The position numbers were made by a program, and so were the translations under genes. This document shows, one piece after another, positions 1 to 7,795 of a DNA stretch of 10,049 nt (within the stretch, counting starts at the first letter, position 1; the number at the start of each line of letters is the position of its first letter). This DNA is from Candidatus Hydrogenedentota bacterium (GTDB lineage Bacteria > Hydrogenedentota > Hydrogenedentia > Hydrogenedentiales > CAITNO01), in the NCBI GenBank assembly GCA_903922535.1, contig CAIXUF010000164.1, forward strand, positions 1 to 10,049. The letters are read 5' to 3'. The notes under the pieces are model-generated. The model worked only from the letters and a program-made list of their open reading frames with translations, was not told the DNA's origin and ran no database searches.

Positions 1-536
1 CGGAGGAGGACGAGCCTGTTCCCGTGAACTTCTACGCAGAGACGAAGGCGAAGACGGAACAGATTGTGCGCAAAACCGTGCCGAACGGCGTGGTCACGCG
101 GCTGTCGCTGGTGATGGGGCTGCCGGTGCTGGGCGCGGGCAATTCGTTTCTAGCCAAAACCTTCGACGCGTGGAAGAAGGGCGAGCCGACCAAGTTCCCG
201 GAGAACGAAATTCGCACGCCGGCAGATGTGATCACCGTGGGCCGCGCGTTCCTGGAGATTGCCGGGGGCGATTTCACGGGCATACTGCATCTGGCGTGCT
301 CGACGCGGATCAACCGCTACGAGATGGCCTGTCAGATCGCGGAGCGGCTCGGTTATCCGCGCGACCTCGTGATCGCGACCGATTCGAACGCCATGCCCGG
401 CCGCGCACCCCGGCCGAATGACGCGTCGCTGGACAACGCGAAAGCAAAGCGCGTGCTGAAGACGCCCATGCAGACGCTGATGTCGGGGCTGGACCTGGTG
501 CTGGAGATGAAGAGGATCCAGGAACAGGGAGGCTGA
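1..536 (+). CDS. NAD(P)-dependent extended-SDR oxidoreductase, RmlD-like (5'-truncated)
   Basis: The reading frame is open from base 3 to the TGA at 534-536, so the visible 177 residues are the C-terminal part of a gene starting left of the window; the GTG at 24 is internal. The visible part opens with acidic residues and Pro-Val-Asn-Phe-Tyr-Ala-Glu-Thr-Lys, the YxxxK catalytic Tyr/Lys pair of short-chain dehydrogenases (visible residues 11 and 15), in the 'E-D-x-P-x-P-x-N-x-Y-x-x-x-K' setting of RmlD-type dTDP-4-dehydrorhamnose reductases and related sugar-nucleotide epimerases. Downstream, IRTPADVITVGRAFLEI...GILHLACSTRINRYEMACQIAERLG and RPNDASLDNAKAKRVL match the substrate-binding half of that family (R-P-x-x-V, GI-x-H-L, RP-x-N-x-x-LD). 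The family is clear. The substrate is not: the Rossmann nucleotide-binding end is missing, and no rhamnose-pathway neighbour is present. A cytoplasmic sugar-nucleotide or related keto-reduction role is likely. Confidence 0.85.
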   Translation, partial: EEDEPVPVNFYAETKAKTEQIVRKTVPNGVVTRLSLVMGLPVLGAGNSFLAKTFDAWKKGEPTKFPENEIRTPADVITVGRAFLEIAGGDFTGILHLACSTRINRYEMACQIAERLGYPRDLVIATDSNAMPGRAPRPNDASLDNAKAKRVLKTPMQTLMSGLDLVLEMKRIQEQGG

Positions 537-558
537 GGCAACAAGAGACAGAACATGC

Positions 559-700
559 CGTCGTTGCTGGCGAAGCGAAGCAATCTCCTGTAATAATGTC
601 CAGAAGTCGGGGTCGTGGTGGATAGTTTCGCCAAGGCCCAGAACTTGGGCGCGGGTTACAAGCGATTGCTTCGTCGGACTGCGTCCTCCTCGCAATGACG
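559..700. repeat. Inverted pair of REP-like intergenic repeats
   Basis: The 219-bp gap between the SDR gene and the hydrolase holds two copies of a dispersed-repeat type. Copy 1 (559-590) begins CGTCGTTGCTGG and ends GAAGCAATCTCCTG. Copy 2 (664-700) is on the opposite strand: GATTGCTTCGTC at its left and CTCGCAATGACG at its right, with an internal GGAC-TGC-GTCC hairpin (676-686). On its own strand copy 2 begins CGTCATTGCGAGG and ends GAAGCAATC, a form I recognise from intergenic regions of many unrelated bacteria. The copies face each other tail to tail around about 73 bp that contain a small GCCCA/TGGGC hairpin (636-650). Copy 1 is degenerate. No ORF here is credible. The pair could fold into a large stem-loop after the SDR gene and act as an mRNA end or boundary. 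Confidence 0.7.
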
Positions 701-755
701 GTGATTGGATCGGTTTGTGAAAGTTGGCGGTTGCTGACCGCTGCGGAGAGTTCAC

Positions 756-3257
756 ATGAATCATCGGTGTGTGTGGGCATCGGCTGTCATTCTTTTCCTC
801 CCGTTTGTGGCCACGGCTGAGGTCTATGACGCAGCGACGAAGACCGCAACAATCTCCGACGGCGGCGGTCGGCTCCAACTGCATCTGAACGCGGACGGGA
901 AATGTCTGCTGGATGCGGTGACGGTGAATGGCCGCAATGTGGTGGTGCCTGAAACGGGCGTGTGCTCGGCGGTGAAGGTGGGGGCGAACGGACACACGAC
1001 GGGCAGCGGCATGCCCTCACCCGTCGTGAGCGTGGAGGACAACGTGGTCACCGTCACCGGCATCCGTTTCGGCGGCGACGGTGTGTCCGTGGAGGAATCG
1101 TGGCGCTTCACCGAGTTGCCGGACCGCATCATCTGGCGCATTCAGCGCAAGTACGCCGGAGAAACGACACTGGAAGACACGGGGCTGCCGTGCTGGGACT
1201 TTGCGGACATGCAGACCTGGACGGGAGCGCTGCTCGACACGGGCGGCGTGGCGTGGTGCAGGCTGATGGGCGCGTCCAACGCCACCTACGGCGTGCATGC
1301 GGGGTCGGTCACGTTTTGGAATAGGGAGAAGAATGACTGTCTGCGCATTGCGGCGACGCCGCAGGCCGGCATGAACGCGGCGGTGCGTTTCTCGCACCAG
1401 CCGAACGGCGTATTCTCGTTCAACAACATCATTACGGCCGGAACCGTGGTGCCGAAACATGACCTGCGCCGATTTCTTGAGGACAAGCAGGACGTGTGGA
1501 AACCCTTTGTTGCATCCGGCGAGATTACGGTGGAGTATGCGCTGTCCGTGAGGGACTATGACCAGGCCTATTACCGGGGCGATCTGAAGGGCATCGACGG
1601 CGGGGCGGTGCGGGAGATCTGCAACACCATCGGCCGGATTGGCGACATCGACGCCGGGATCATGGGCAGCAACGGCTGGTACAGCGGCTACGCGGTGCTG
1701 CATGAGCAGTGGTTGGCGCAGATGGGGCTGCCGATCGACGACCCACAGTTTTTCGCCAACTACGCCGTTGCGCTGGATTACGCGCGGGATCATGCCATCG
1801 GCGCGGACGGGCGGGTGAAGTCGCGCTGGGCGCATGCCGAGGGCGATGAGATTCCCGGAACCTACGATGAGTACGGCTTTTATGAGGCGCAGTGGGGCAT
1901 GCTGTGGGATTCGCAGCCGGGTTATGTTACGAACGTGGCGGAGCTGTTCGACTGCACGGGAGACATGGCGTGGGTGCGGGGCCAAAAGGCCGCCTGCGAA
2001 AAGGTGCTGGGGCTGGCGCTCTCGCGCGACTCGAACAACAACGGATTGCTGGAGTGCATGAACGGGTCGCACACGGAAGCGAAGGGCTCCGACTGGATTG
2101 ACGTGGTGTGGGCGGCCTTCGACAACGGGTTCATCAACGCGGAGATGTACAACGCGCTGCTGCTGTGGGCCGACGTGGAGGAGGTGCTGGGGGACGCGGG
2201 TGCAGCCGGTAAATACCGCGCGGCGGCGGGCCGCATCAAGGAAGCCTTCAACAAGTCCGTAACCGAGGGCGGACTGTGGAGTCCTGACAAAGGATGCTAT
2301 GCCTACTGGCGCGACCAGGACGGATCGGTGCACGGCGACAACTTTGTGACGCCGGTGAACCTGATGGCCGTGGCCTACGGACTGTGCGACGACCCGGCGC
2401 GCAAGGCGTCCATACTGGATCAGTTGGAGGTGGCGATGCAGCAGGAAAAGCTGTTCTTCTGGCCGCTGTGCATTTACTCTTACCAACCCGATGAGGCGTA
2501 CAAGGTGAACTGGCCCTTCCCCAACTATGAGAACGGCGACCTGTTCCTGGCCTGGGGCGAGGTGGGCATGCGGGCCTATGCGGGATACAAGCCCGAAATC
2601 GGTGTGAAGTATTTGAAGAGCGTGCTGGACCAGTACAATCGCGACGGGCTGGCCTTCCAGCGCTATTTGCGCAAGAGTCAGAAGGGCGAGGGCAACGACA
2701 TCCTTGCCAACAACCTTCAGCCGGTGACAGGGCTCTACCGCGACATCTACGGCATCCAGCCCAAATACAACCGGCTCCACCTGGAGCCGCATCTCACGCC
2801 GGATTTGGCGGGCACGCGGCTGAATTACCTGCTGCGCGGAAAGACCTATCAGATTACGCTGGACATGGACCACACCACGGTCAGAGCGGAGCGGTTCTCG
2901 CTGGCGGCGAAGGGTGCGTTTTCGATAAACATCACGGCAGATGCCATGGAATACTTCCGCGGCGACGAAAAGACCCGCACCTGGGCTGTGATCCGGCCGG
3001 AGTCCATTCCCGTGGCAATTCACATGGAGGACTGGTCCGACACGCCCAGGTGGACGCTTGAGCCGACGGCCAAAGAGGTGGAACTGAGCTATTTTGTGAG
3101 CGGGATGAAAACGGAAAAGGAATATGGTCTGTTTGTGAACGGCACCGCCATGGGTGCGGTTAGTGCGGGCGCTGAAGGCACGGTGTTGCTCAAGAGGGCC
3201 ACCAGCACCAGTGAAGCACAGAGCTTTGAAATCCGGGAATCCGTGACGGGAAAATGA
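756..3257 (+). CDS. Secreted six-hairpin (alpha/alpha)6-barrel glycoside hydrolase, family unresolved
   Basis: This 833-residue protein starts at ATG 756, with GGAGAG five bases upstream and a 5-bp hairpin (727-741) just before that. A signal peptide fits residues 1-21: hydrophobic ASAVILFLPFV, then ATA before Glu22. Residues about 22-280 are beta-rich. Residues about 290-665 are helical with the aromatic-rich loops of (alpha/alpha)6 toroid enzymes: SNGWYSGYAVLHEQW, YDEYGFYEAQWGMLWDSQPGY, GSDWIDVVW (Asp446 and Asp449, where GH94/GH63 enzymes carry the DWND-type catalytic Asp) and HGDNFVTPVNLMAVAYGL. Then NRLHLEPHL (672-680) and LRGKTYQI (693-700) match the C-terminal beta-sandwich block shared by GH94/GH65-like enzymes. 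Residues 730-833 form a further beta domain. It probably cleaves a plant or algal oligosaccharide outside the cytoplasm. GH63, GH78 and GH94 are all possible relatives. I see no PTS, SusC/D or sugar-transporter partner in the window. Confidence 0.8.
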   Translation: MNHRCVWASAVILFLPFVATAEVYDAATKTATISDGGGRLQLHLNADGKCLLDAVTVNGRNVVVPETGVCSAVKVGANGHTTGSGMPSPVVSVEDNVVTVTGIRFGGDGVSVEESWRFTELPDRIIWRIQRKYAGETTLEDTGLPCWDFADMQTWTGALLDTGGVAWCRLMGASNATYGVHAGSVTFWNREKNDCLRIAATPQAGMNAAVRFSHQPNGVFSFNNIITAGTVVPKHDLRRFLEDKQDVWKPFVASGEITVEYALSVRDYDQAYYRGDLKGIDGGAVREICNTIGRIGDIDAGIMGSNGWYSGYAVLHEQWLAQMGLPIDDPQFFANYAVALDYARDHAIGADGRVKSRWAHAEGDEIPGTYDEYGFYEAQWGMLWDSQPGYVTNVAELFDCTGDMAWVRGQKAACEKVLGLALSRDSNNNGLLECMNGSHTEAKGSDWIDVVWAAFDNGFINAEMYNALLLWADVEEVLGDAGAAGKYRAAAGRIKEAFNKSVTEGGLWSPDKGCYAYWRDQDGSVHGDNFVTPVNLMAVAYGLCDDPARKASILDQLEVAMQQEKLFFWPLCIYSYQPDEAYKVNWPFPNYENGDLFLAWGEVGMRAYAGYKPEIGVKYLKSVLDQYNRDGLAFQRYLRKSQKGEGNDILANNLQPVTGLYRDIYGIQPKYNRLHLEPHLTPDLAGTRLNYLLRGKTYQITLDMDHTTVRAERFSLAAKGAFSINITADAMEYFRGDEKTRTWAVIRPESIPVAIHMEDWSDTPRWTLEPTAKEVELSYFVSGMKTEKEYGLFVNGTAMGAVSAGAEGTVLLKRATSTSEAQSFEIRESVTGK

Positions 3258-3282
3258 TCCGGACACATGCAGAACGATTGAT

Positions 3283-3437
3283 GAACCACGAAGGCACGAA
3301 GAGCACGAAGGATGAGATTCAAGAACACGGATACACGGGGTGGACAGGATAGGGCAAAGAGCTTCTCTCTCCTTATCCTGTAAATCCTGTTCATCCATGT
3401 CAACAGATTGTTCTTTCTGAGTCTCTCTTCGTGGTTC
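3283..3437. repeat. 155-bp repeat-built element with 11-bp inverted ends
   Basis: The gap after the hydrolase is built of nested repeats. The outer ends are perfect inverted copies: GAACCACGAAG (3283-3293) and CTTCGTGGTTC (3427-3437). The left arm carries CACGAAG three times (3287, 3295, 3304). The inner part has ACAGGATA (3344-3351) facing TATCCTGT (3374-3381), and ATCCTGT in direct repeat (3375-3381, 3384-3390) followed by TCATCCATGTC. The 'accacgaaggcacgaag' and 'ggatgaacaggat' word types are ones I associate with dispersed intergenic repeats in PVC-type genomes. No coding capacity is evident. It may be a non-autonomous mobile element or a transcript-end structure for the hydrolase gene. 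The 3438-3518 remainder shows nothing beyond the next gene's leader. Confidence 0.6.
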
Positions 3438-3518
3438 CAGAATAGCGAGCGTGCTGCGCATGTGGTGCAATAGCGGGAGTTGATGCCGCCCTTATGGTGG
3501 GAAAGAAAGGGTGAGACC

Positions 3519-4463
3519 GTGCAGAAGAAGTCTGTGGTTCTTATGGCAGTGTTGTGGTGCTTCTCGGTTCTGTTTGCGCTTGGGGTGGGGACGGCTGCGG
3601 GCTGGCATCTGGCCCTAACTACAATGTCACAGACAGCCGCGACTCTCCCGGTCAAGACCGCCCCTCCGTCCGCGCCGGCACCGGGCAAGACGGCGGGCCA
3701 GGCTGCGAATGACGCTGTCGCGGCTCCGGATAACAAACCGGTACCGGACGAGAACGACCGGTTGCGGGTGGCGTTCCGGCAGGCGCTGAAGGAGATGGTG
3801 GGCAAGCGGGACGGGCAGCCGGGCGCGGCAGCGGCCCCGCCCCGCATTCAGGCGCTCTGGAACCGGGCCTATGCGCGGTGGAAGCAGCGGAAGGACTCGG
3901 GCATGTTCGGCGGGCTGGACGAGAACATGAGCCTCATGGCCGACATGTCGCGGACGGGGGCGCCGGGCATGAAGTTTCTGGCGTCGCTGGTGGGGAACGG
4001 CGGGCAGCCGATGGAGGAGCGCGAGCTTGCGCTCAGCGTGCTGTCGCACATCCAGGACGGGGCGGCGCTGGGCGCCATACTTCAACTGAACGCGCCGGAC
4101 GTGACGGAGTTGGACTATCCCTACGACTTGATTGAGACGCAGGTGGCCTCGCTGCCGACGCGGGAGGTGCGGCCGTATATTGCGCAGATCGTTGAACAGG
4201 CCAATCGGGATCTAGGGGGCTCGGGCGAACCGGCGCCGGAACGTGCCGAGGTGCTTGCGATTCTCGCGCTGGTGCACGGCGACCAGCGCGCGCTGGGACT
4301 GCTTCATGACGAGCGTATATTGCAGGAGGACCTGAGCGGGGCGGTGCAGACGGCGAATGAGATTCACACACCGGCCGCCCGCCAGTATGTGCAGTGGGTG
4401 GTGGACAACTATCCCAGGCCCAATGTGCAGCAGGCGGCCAACGCCGCATTGCAGGAGTGGTAG
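3519..4463 (+). CDS. Membrane-anchored alpha-helical (HEAT-like) protein of unknown function
   Basis: I do not recognise a named family. From the GTG at 3519 the protein has 314 residues: a basic QKKS start, one transmembrane segment (about 5-27, VVLMAVLWCFSVLFALGVGTAAG), a Pro/Ala-rich linker (about 35-75), then an all-helical domain. Its later part (LALSVLSHIQDGAALGAIL, RPYIAQIVEQANR, AEVLAILALVHGDQRALGLL, AARQYVQWVVDNYPRPNVQQAANAALQEW) has the Ala/Leu spacing of HEAT/armadillo-type repeats. The N-in anchor would place the domain outside the cytoplasmic membrane. I prefer GTG 3519 because AAAGGG lies at good spacing upstream and because the extra codons from ATG 3483 include TTA and AGA, rare in this GC-rich gene. 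ATG 3483 (GGGAG only three bases upstream) remains possible. It lies 261 bp after the hydrolase and 170 bp before the pseudopilin, so it may be a single transcription unit. A scaffold or protein-interaction role would be a guess. Confidence 0.7.
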   Translation: MQKKSVVLMAVLWCFSVLFALGVGTAAGWHLALTTMSQTAATLPVKTAPPSAPAPGKTAGQAANDAVAAPDNKPVPDENDRLRVAFRQALKEMVGKRDGQPGAAAAPPRIQALWNRAYARWKQRKDSGMFGGLDENMSLMADMSRTGAPGMKFLASLVGNGGQPMEERELALSVLSHIQDGAALGAILQLNAPDVTELDYPYDLIETQVASLPTREVRPYIAQIVEQANRDLGGSGEPAPERAEVLAILALVHGDQRALGLLHDERILQEDLSGAVQTANEIHTPAARQYVQWVVDNYPRPNVQQAANAALQEW

Positions 4464-4508
4464 GGGTGCGGTTATTGGGTAACTTTGGGAAAGGGTAGAG
4501 AAAGAATC

Positions 4509-4517
4509 GGGGGGGGG
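4509..4517. repeat. G9 homopolymer tract
   Basis: There are nine consecutive G residues in the 170-bp leader before the pseudopilin gene, 117 bp ahead of its start codon and about 54 bp upstream of the candidate -35 box. It is followed by a hairpin, CACCGC (4530-4535) with GCGGTG (4542-4547). It lies outside any gene I accept. Confidence 0.75.
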
Positions 4518-4570
4518 TATCGTGTTGTGCACCGCGCAGGAGCGGTGTGTTTCCGGCAAGCCAACAAGAG

Positions 4571-4626
4571 TTGCATGCGGCGCGGGCCTATGGTATTATT
4601 TTTTTCAAATTCGTAATACTGGAGGT
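4571..4626 (+). promoter_or_regulatory. Promoter, dyad operator and RBS of the pseudopilin-FmdE unit
   Basis: A sigma70-type promoter reads TTGCAT (4571-4576), a 17-bp spacer, and TATTAT (4594-4599). TGG directly before the -10 box makes it an extended -10. The expected start is near 4606. A perfect 6-bp dyad, GTATTA (4593-4598) and TAATAC (4614-4619) separated by 15 bp, covers the -10 box and start site, a typical repressor position. A strong ribosome-binding site, CTGGAGG (4619-4625), follows, eight bases from ATG 4634. The first 11 bases from 4591 (TGGTATTATTT) are identical to the minus-strand promoter of the nickel/cobalt importer at 8886-8918. The boxes are seen directly; promoter and operator activity are inferred. 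Confidence 0.6.
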
Positions 4627-4633
4627 TTTCGTC

Positions 4634-5593
<960 letters not shown>

Positions 5594-5612
5594 AACGCAG
5601 AAAGTGAGATGG

Positions 5613-6296
5613 ATGAACAAGATGAAGACAAGATGGATGGCGGTTGAGGCGGGGTGCATTGCCTTGGAGATGCTACTGATGTCTTGTGCGGCCACTGAAA
5701 CGGCCAGGGACGAGCATGGCGTTCCTGCCGCAGGTCGGTCGGTGTTGATCCTAAAACAATCGCCGACGGATGCGGGGGCCTATCAACCGAAAGCGGCGGA
5801 ACTGGTGAAGGCGGGCATTCCAGAGAAGTACGGCATGGAGGAATGGACAGCGGTGGTGCTGACGAACGAGATGCACCAACATGTCGGCATTTACAACATG
5901 CTCGGGGCGAAGATGGGGGTGCGCGCGCGGGAACTGCTGAATGCGCCGACGCGCACAGTGGATGTGACGGTGGAAATGGGTACGACACCGCCCATGTCGT
6001 GCATGGTGGACGGGTTGCAGGCGGCGCTGGGCAGCACGTTGGGACAGAACCTCATTCATGTTGCGCCAACTGACGCGCCGAAGGCGGCGGCGGTGTTTAC
6101 GCACAAGGGCAAGAAGCTGCGGTTGTCGCTCAAGCCGGACGCCCAGAAGTGGGCGTCAGAACTGATAGGCACGGCCATCCGCGACTGCGGCAACCTGACA
6201 CCGGCGTATTTTGCGCGGATCGAGGAACTGAGCTACCGCGTGTGGGGCGAGGCTGACCGGAACGCGATCTTTGTGGAGGAATGGGTCCAGAATTAG
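5613..6296 (+). CDS. FmdE-domain predicted lipoprotein
   Basis: From ATG 5613 this is 227 residues (the frame is open back to 5550, inside the pseudopilin end). The N-terminus MNKMKTRWMA...LLMSC has basic residues and a lipobox-like Leu-Met-Ser-Cys25, so a lipoprotein is likely, although two Glu in the hydrophobic stretch weaken the signal. Residues about 85-175 match the FmdE fold (formylmethanofuran dehydrogenase subunit E family): HQHVGIYNMLGAKMGVRARELL (88-109) and TTPPMSCMVDGLQAALGSTLGQNLI (124-148), with Cys130, Asp133, Gln136 and the G-S-T-x-G loop. The HxHxCPG motif of methanogen FmdE is replaced by HQHVG, and Cys is replaced by Ser in the G-(C/S)-T-x-G loop. No methanofuran genes are nearby, so the enzyme name does not apply. 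It lies 19 bp after the pseudopilin and ends 13 bp from the convergent cbiO stop; with the shared promoter dyad this suggests a role in envelope metal handling (inference). Alternative starts are ATG 5622 and 5634. Confidence 0.78.
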   Translation: MNKMKTRWMAVEAGCIALEMLLMSCAATETARDEHGVPAAGRSVLILKQSPTDAGAYQPKAAELVKAGIPEKYGMEEWTAVVLTNEMHQHVGIYNMLGAKMGVRARELLNAPTRTVDVTVEMGTTPPMSCMVDGLQAALGSTLGQNLIHVAPTDAPKAAAVFTHKGKKLRLSLKPDAQKWASELIGTAIRDCGNLTPAYFARIEELSYRVWGEADRNAIFVEEWVQN

Positions 6297-6309
6297 GAGG
6301 CGGAACCGG

Positions 6310-7017
6310 CTATAGACCGTGGGCTTCCAGCAGTGCCTCATCGTCGAGAAGTAATTCGGGGGTGGTGTCGGCGACGATTTGTCCCGTGTCGAGCAGAACT
6401 ACCCGGGTGCAGAGGCGGCGGACGAGATCCAGGTCGTGGGTGGCGATGATTTGGGTGCGGGCGAAGGCCTGAAGCAGGGCGATCAGTTCGCGGCGTCCGC
6501 GGGGGTCGAGGTTGCTGGTGGGTTCGTCCAGGGCGAGGATCTGCGCGTCCATGGACAGCACTGTGGCGAGGGCGGCGCGCTTCTTTTGACCGATGCTGAG
6601 ATGGAAGGGGCTCTTGTGCTTGAGATGGGCAATGCCGACGGTCTCCAGCGCATGGTCCACGCGGTGCCGGACCTCGGCTTCGGGCAGGCGCATGTTGCGC
6701 GGGCCGAAGGCGACATCCTCGCAGATGGTGGGGCAGAACAACTGGTCATCGGGATTCTGAAAGACCATGCCAATCTTGCAGCGGATGGCGGCCAGGTTGC
6801 CGTTGCCCACGGCCTCGCCGAAGACGCGCACGGTGCCTTGTCCACGGAGGACGCCGTTAAGGTGGAGCAGGAGGGTGGACTTGCCCGCGCCGTTGGCGCC
6901 AATGATGCCAACCCGCTCACCTTCCGGGACCACAAGGTTTATCCCGCGGAGTGCGGCGGTGCCGTCGGGGTAGTCGTAGTGCAGACTTTCAATGTTGAGC
7001 GCTGGAAGCGGGTTCAT
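6310..7017 (-). CDS. cbiO: ECF-type nickel/cobalt transporter ATPase CbiO/NikO
   Basis: This 235-residue ABC ATPase powers the nickel/cobalt importer from the cytoplasmic face. All motifs are visible in order: Walker A GANGAGKST (40-48), Q-loop VFQNPDDQLF (85-94, the form typical of ECF/Cbi ATPases), signature LSIGQKKRAALA (140-151), Walker B ILALDEPTSNLD (160-171), and the switch His in ATHD (192-195). The signature has Ile where LSGGQ is usual. At 235 residues it is slightly shorter than many CbiO proteins because little follows the core. Start ATG 7017 overlaps the cbiQ stop by 4 bp (ATGA), which fixes the start and implies translational coupling; the open frame upstream of 7017 is cbiQ read in another frame. 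It is the last gene of the operon. A single ATPase gene implies a homodimer. Confidence 0.95.
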   Translation of the reverse strand: MNPLPALNIESLHYDYPDGTAALRGINLVVPEGERVGIIGANGAGKSTLLLHLNGVLRGQGTVRVFGEAVGNGNLAAIRCKIGMVFQNPDDQLFCPTICEDVAFGPRNMRLPEAEVRHRVDHALETVGIAHLKHKSPFHLSIGQKKRAALATVLSMDAQILALDEPTSNLDPRGRRELIALLQAFARTQIIATHDLDLVRRLCTRVVLLDTGQIVADTTPELLLDDEALLEAHGL

Positions 7018-7784
7018 GGAAGCGTGATCCGCAACGCCAGGAAGACGGCCAGCGTGCCGGCGAGGAAGACGCGGTCGGCGCGGGCCAGCGTGGGGGCGGT
7101 TTCGAGGGCGGGCATACCGCCGTTGAAGCCGCGCGAGGCCATGGCGAGATAGACGCGCTCGCCGCGCTCGTAGCCGCGCAGGAAGAGCGCGCCGATCATG
7201 CGGCCAATGACGGGGGCGTGCCAGAGCCAGCGGCCCTGAAAACCGCGCGCGTCGGCGGCGCGCTTCATGCGCAGTGCCTCGTCGCGCAGGACGAACAGGA
7301 AGCGCTGGCAGAAGCCCAGCAGCAACAGCGCGATTCGGGGGCAGTGAAGCTGTTCGAGCCCGCGGAGGAGCAGGGGGAAGGGGGTAGTCTCGGTAAGCAG
7401 GGTAATCAGCCCCACGCCCAGCGCGGCCTTGGCCGCGATGTTCCACAGGATGAGCAGGCCGGAGCGGGACAGGTGCAGGCCGCCGAGGCCGAGGCTGTAG
7501 CCGCCGCCGATGGTGTCGTGGTGCAGGAAGGGGATGAACGCGGCGCACATGAGGACCATGGGCAACACGGTGAGCAGGCGGCGCGCCAGGGTGCGGGCGG
7601 AGACGCCCGAGAGGGCGTACGCCGCGCCGAGTACGGTGAAGTAGGCGGCGAAGACGGTGTAGCGCGCGGCCGGGGTGGAGACGCAGATCAGGAGCGCGGC
7701 GCAGAGGGCGAGGATTTTGGTGCGCGGGTCTAGGGGAGGGCGGCGATGGGAGTTATGGGAGGAAGAGGAGTTATGGATGATCAT
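7014..7784 (-). CDS. cbiQ: ECF-type nickel/cobalt transporter transmembrane coupling protein CbiQ/NikQ
   Basis: This 256-residue T component couples the ATPase to the metal-binding CbiM. LDPRTKILALCAALL (18-32) is the usual start of the CbiQ domain. Several membrane helices follow (about 24-60, 67-87, 107-132, 150-165 and a final one at about 238-253). The two cytoplasmic coupling motifs are ADARGF (177-182) and ASRGFNGG (216-223), the Ala-Arg-Gly-type signatures that contact the ATPase. ATG 7784 overlaps the stop of the preceding PDGLE gene by 4 bp (ATGA), and no start codon lies between it and the domain. The first 15 residues (HNSSSSHNSHRR) are not family sequence: they are encoded by a short 'gggagttatgg' repeat (see 7746-7795). 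Confidence 0.95.
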   Translation of the reverse strand: MIIHNSSSSHNSHRRPPLDPRTKILALCAALLICVSTPAARYTVFAAYFTVLGAAYALSGVSARTLARRLLTVLPMVLMCAAFIPFLHHDTIGGGYSLGLGGLHLSRSGLLILWNIAAKAALGVGLITLLTETTPFPLLLRGLEQLHCPRIALLLLGFCQRFLFVLRDEALRMKRAADARGFQGRWLWHAPVIGRMIGALFLRGYERGERVYLAMASRGFNGGMPALETAPTLARADRVFLAGTLAVFLALRITLP

Positions 7785-7795
7785 GGATGGGAGTT
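7746..7795. repeat. Imperfect short direct repeats at the PDGLE/cbiQ junction
   Basis: On the + strand, ATGGGAGTT (7746-7754), GGAGTTATGG (7767-7776) and ATGGGAGTT (7787-7795) are variants of one word, separated by purine-rich sequence and containing ATGGATGATCATGGAT. On the coding strand they read TCCCATAACTCC-like words and encode the Ser/His/Asn-rich start of CbiQ, and they include its start codon. Confidence 0.5.

Noticed and set aside
150..995. Long minus-strand open frame across the SDR gene end and the hydrolase start
   Set aside because: Arg/His-rich shadow frame of GC-rich coding sequence; no family resemblance, and it crosses the repeat-bearing gap.
3280..3440. CRISPR array (repeated CACGAAG units)
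   Set aside because: The units are 7 bp with 1-2 bp gaps and no spacers; no cas genes are present.
1017..3470. 817-residue minus-strand open frame opposite the hydrolase
   Set aside because: Antisense shadow: low-complexity His/Arg/Val composition, no domain, while the + strand frame has clear motifs and a signal peptide.
4464..4500. Rho-independent terminator after the helical membrane protein gene
   Set aside because: Only a 4-bp GTTA/TAAC stem with no T-run; not supported.
6297..6309. Bidirectional terminator between the convergent FmdE-like and cbiO stops
   Set aside because: Only 13 bp separate the stops, and no stem-loop with a T-run is visible across the junction.
6379..7152. Plus-strand open frame opposite cbiO
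   Set aside because: Antisense of a gene with a complete set of ABC ATPase motifs; composition is typical of a shadow frame.
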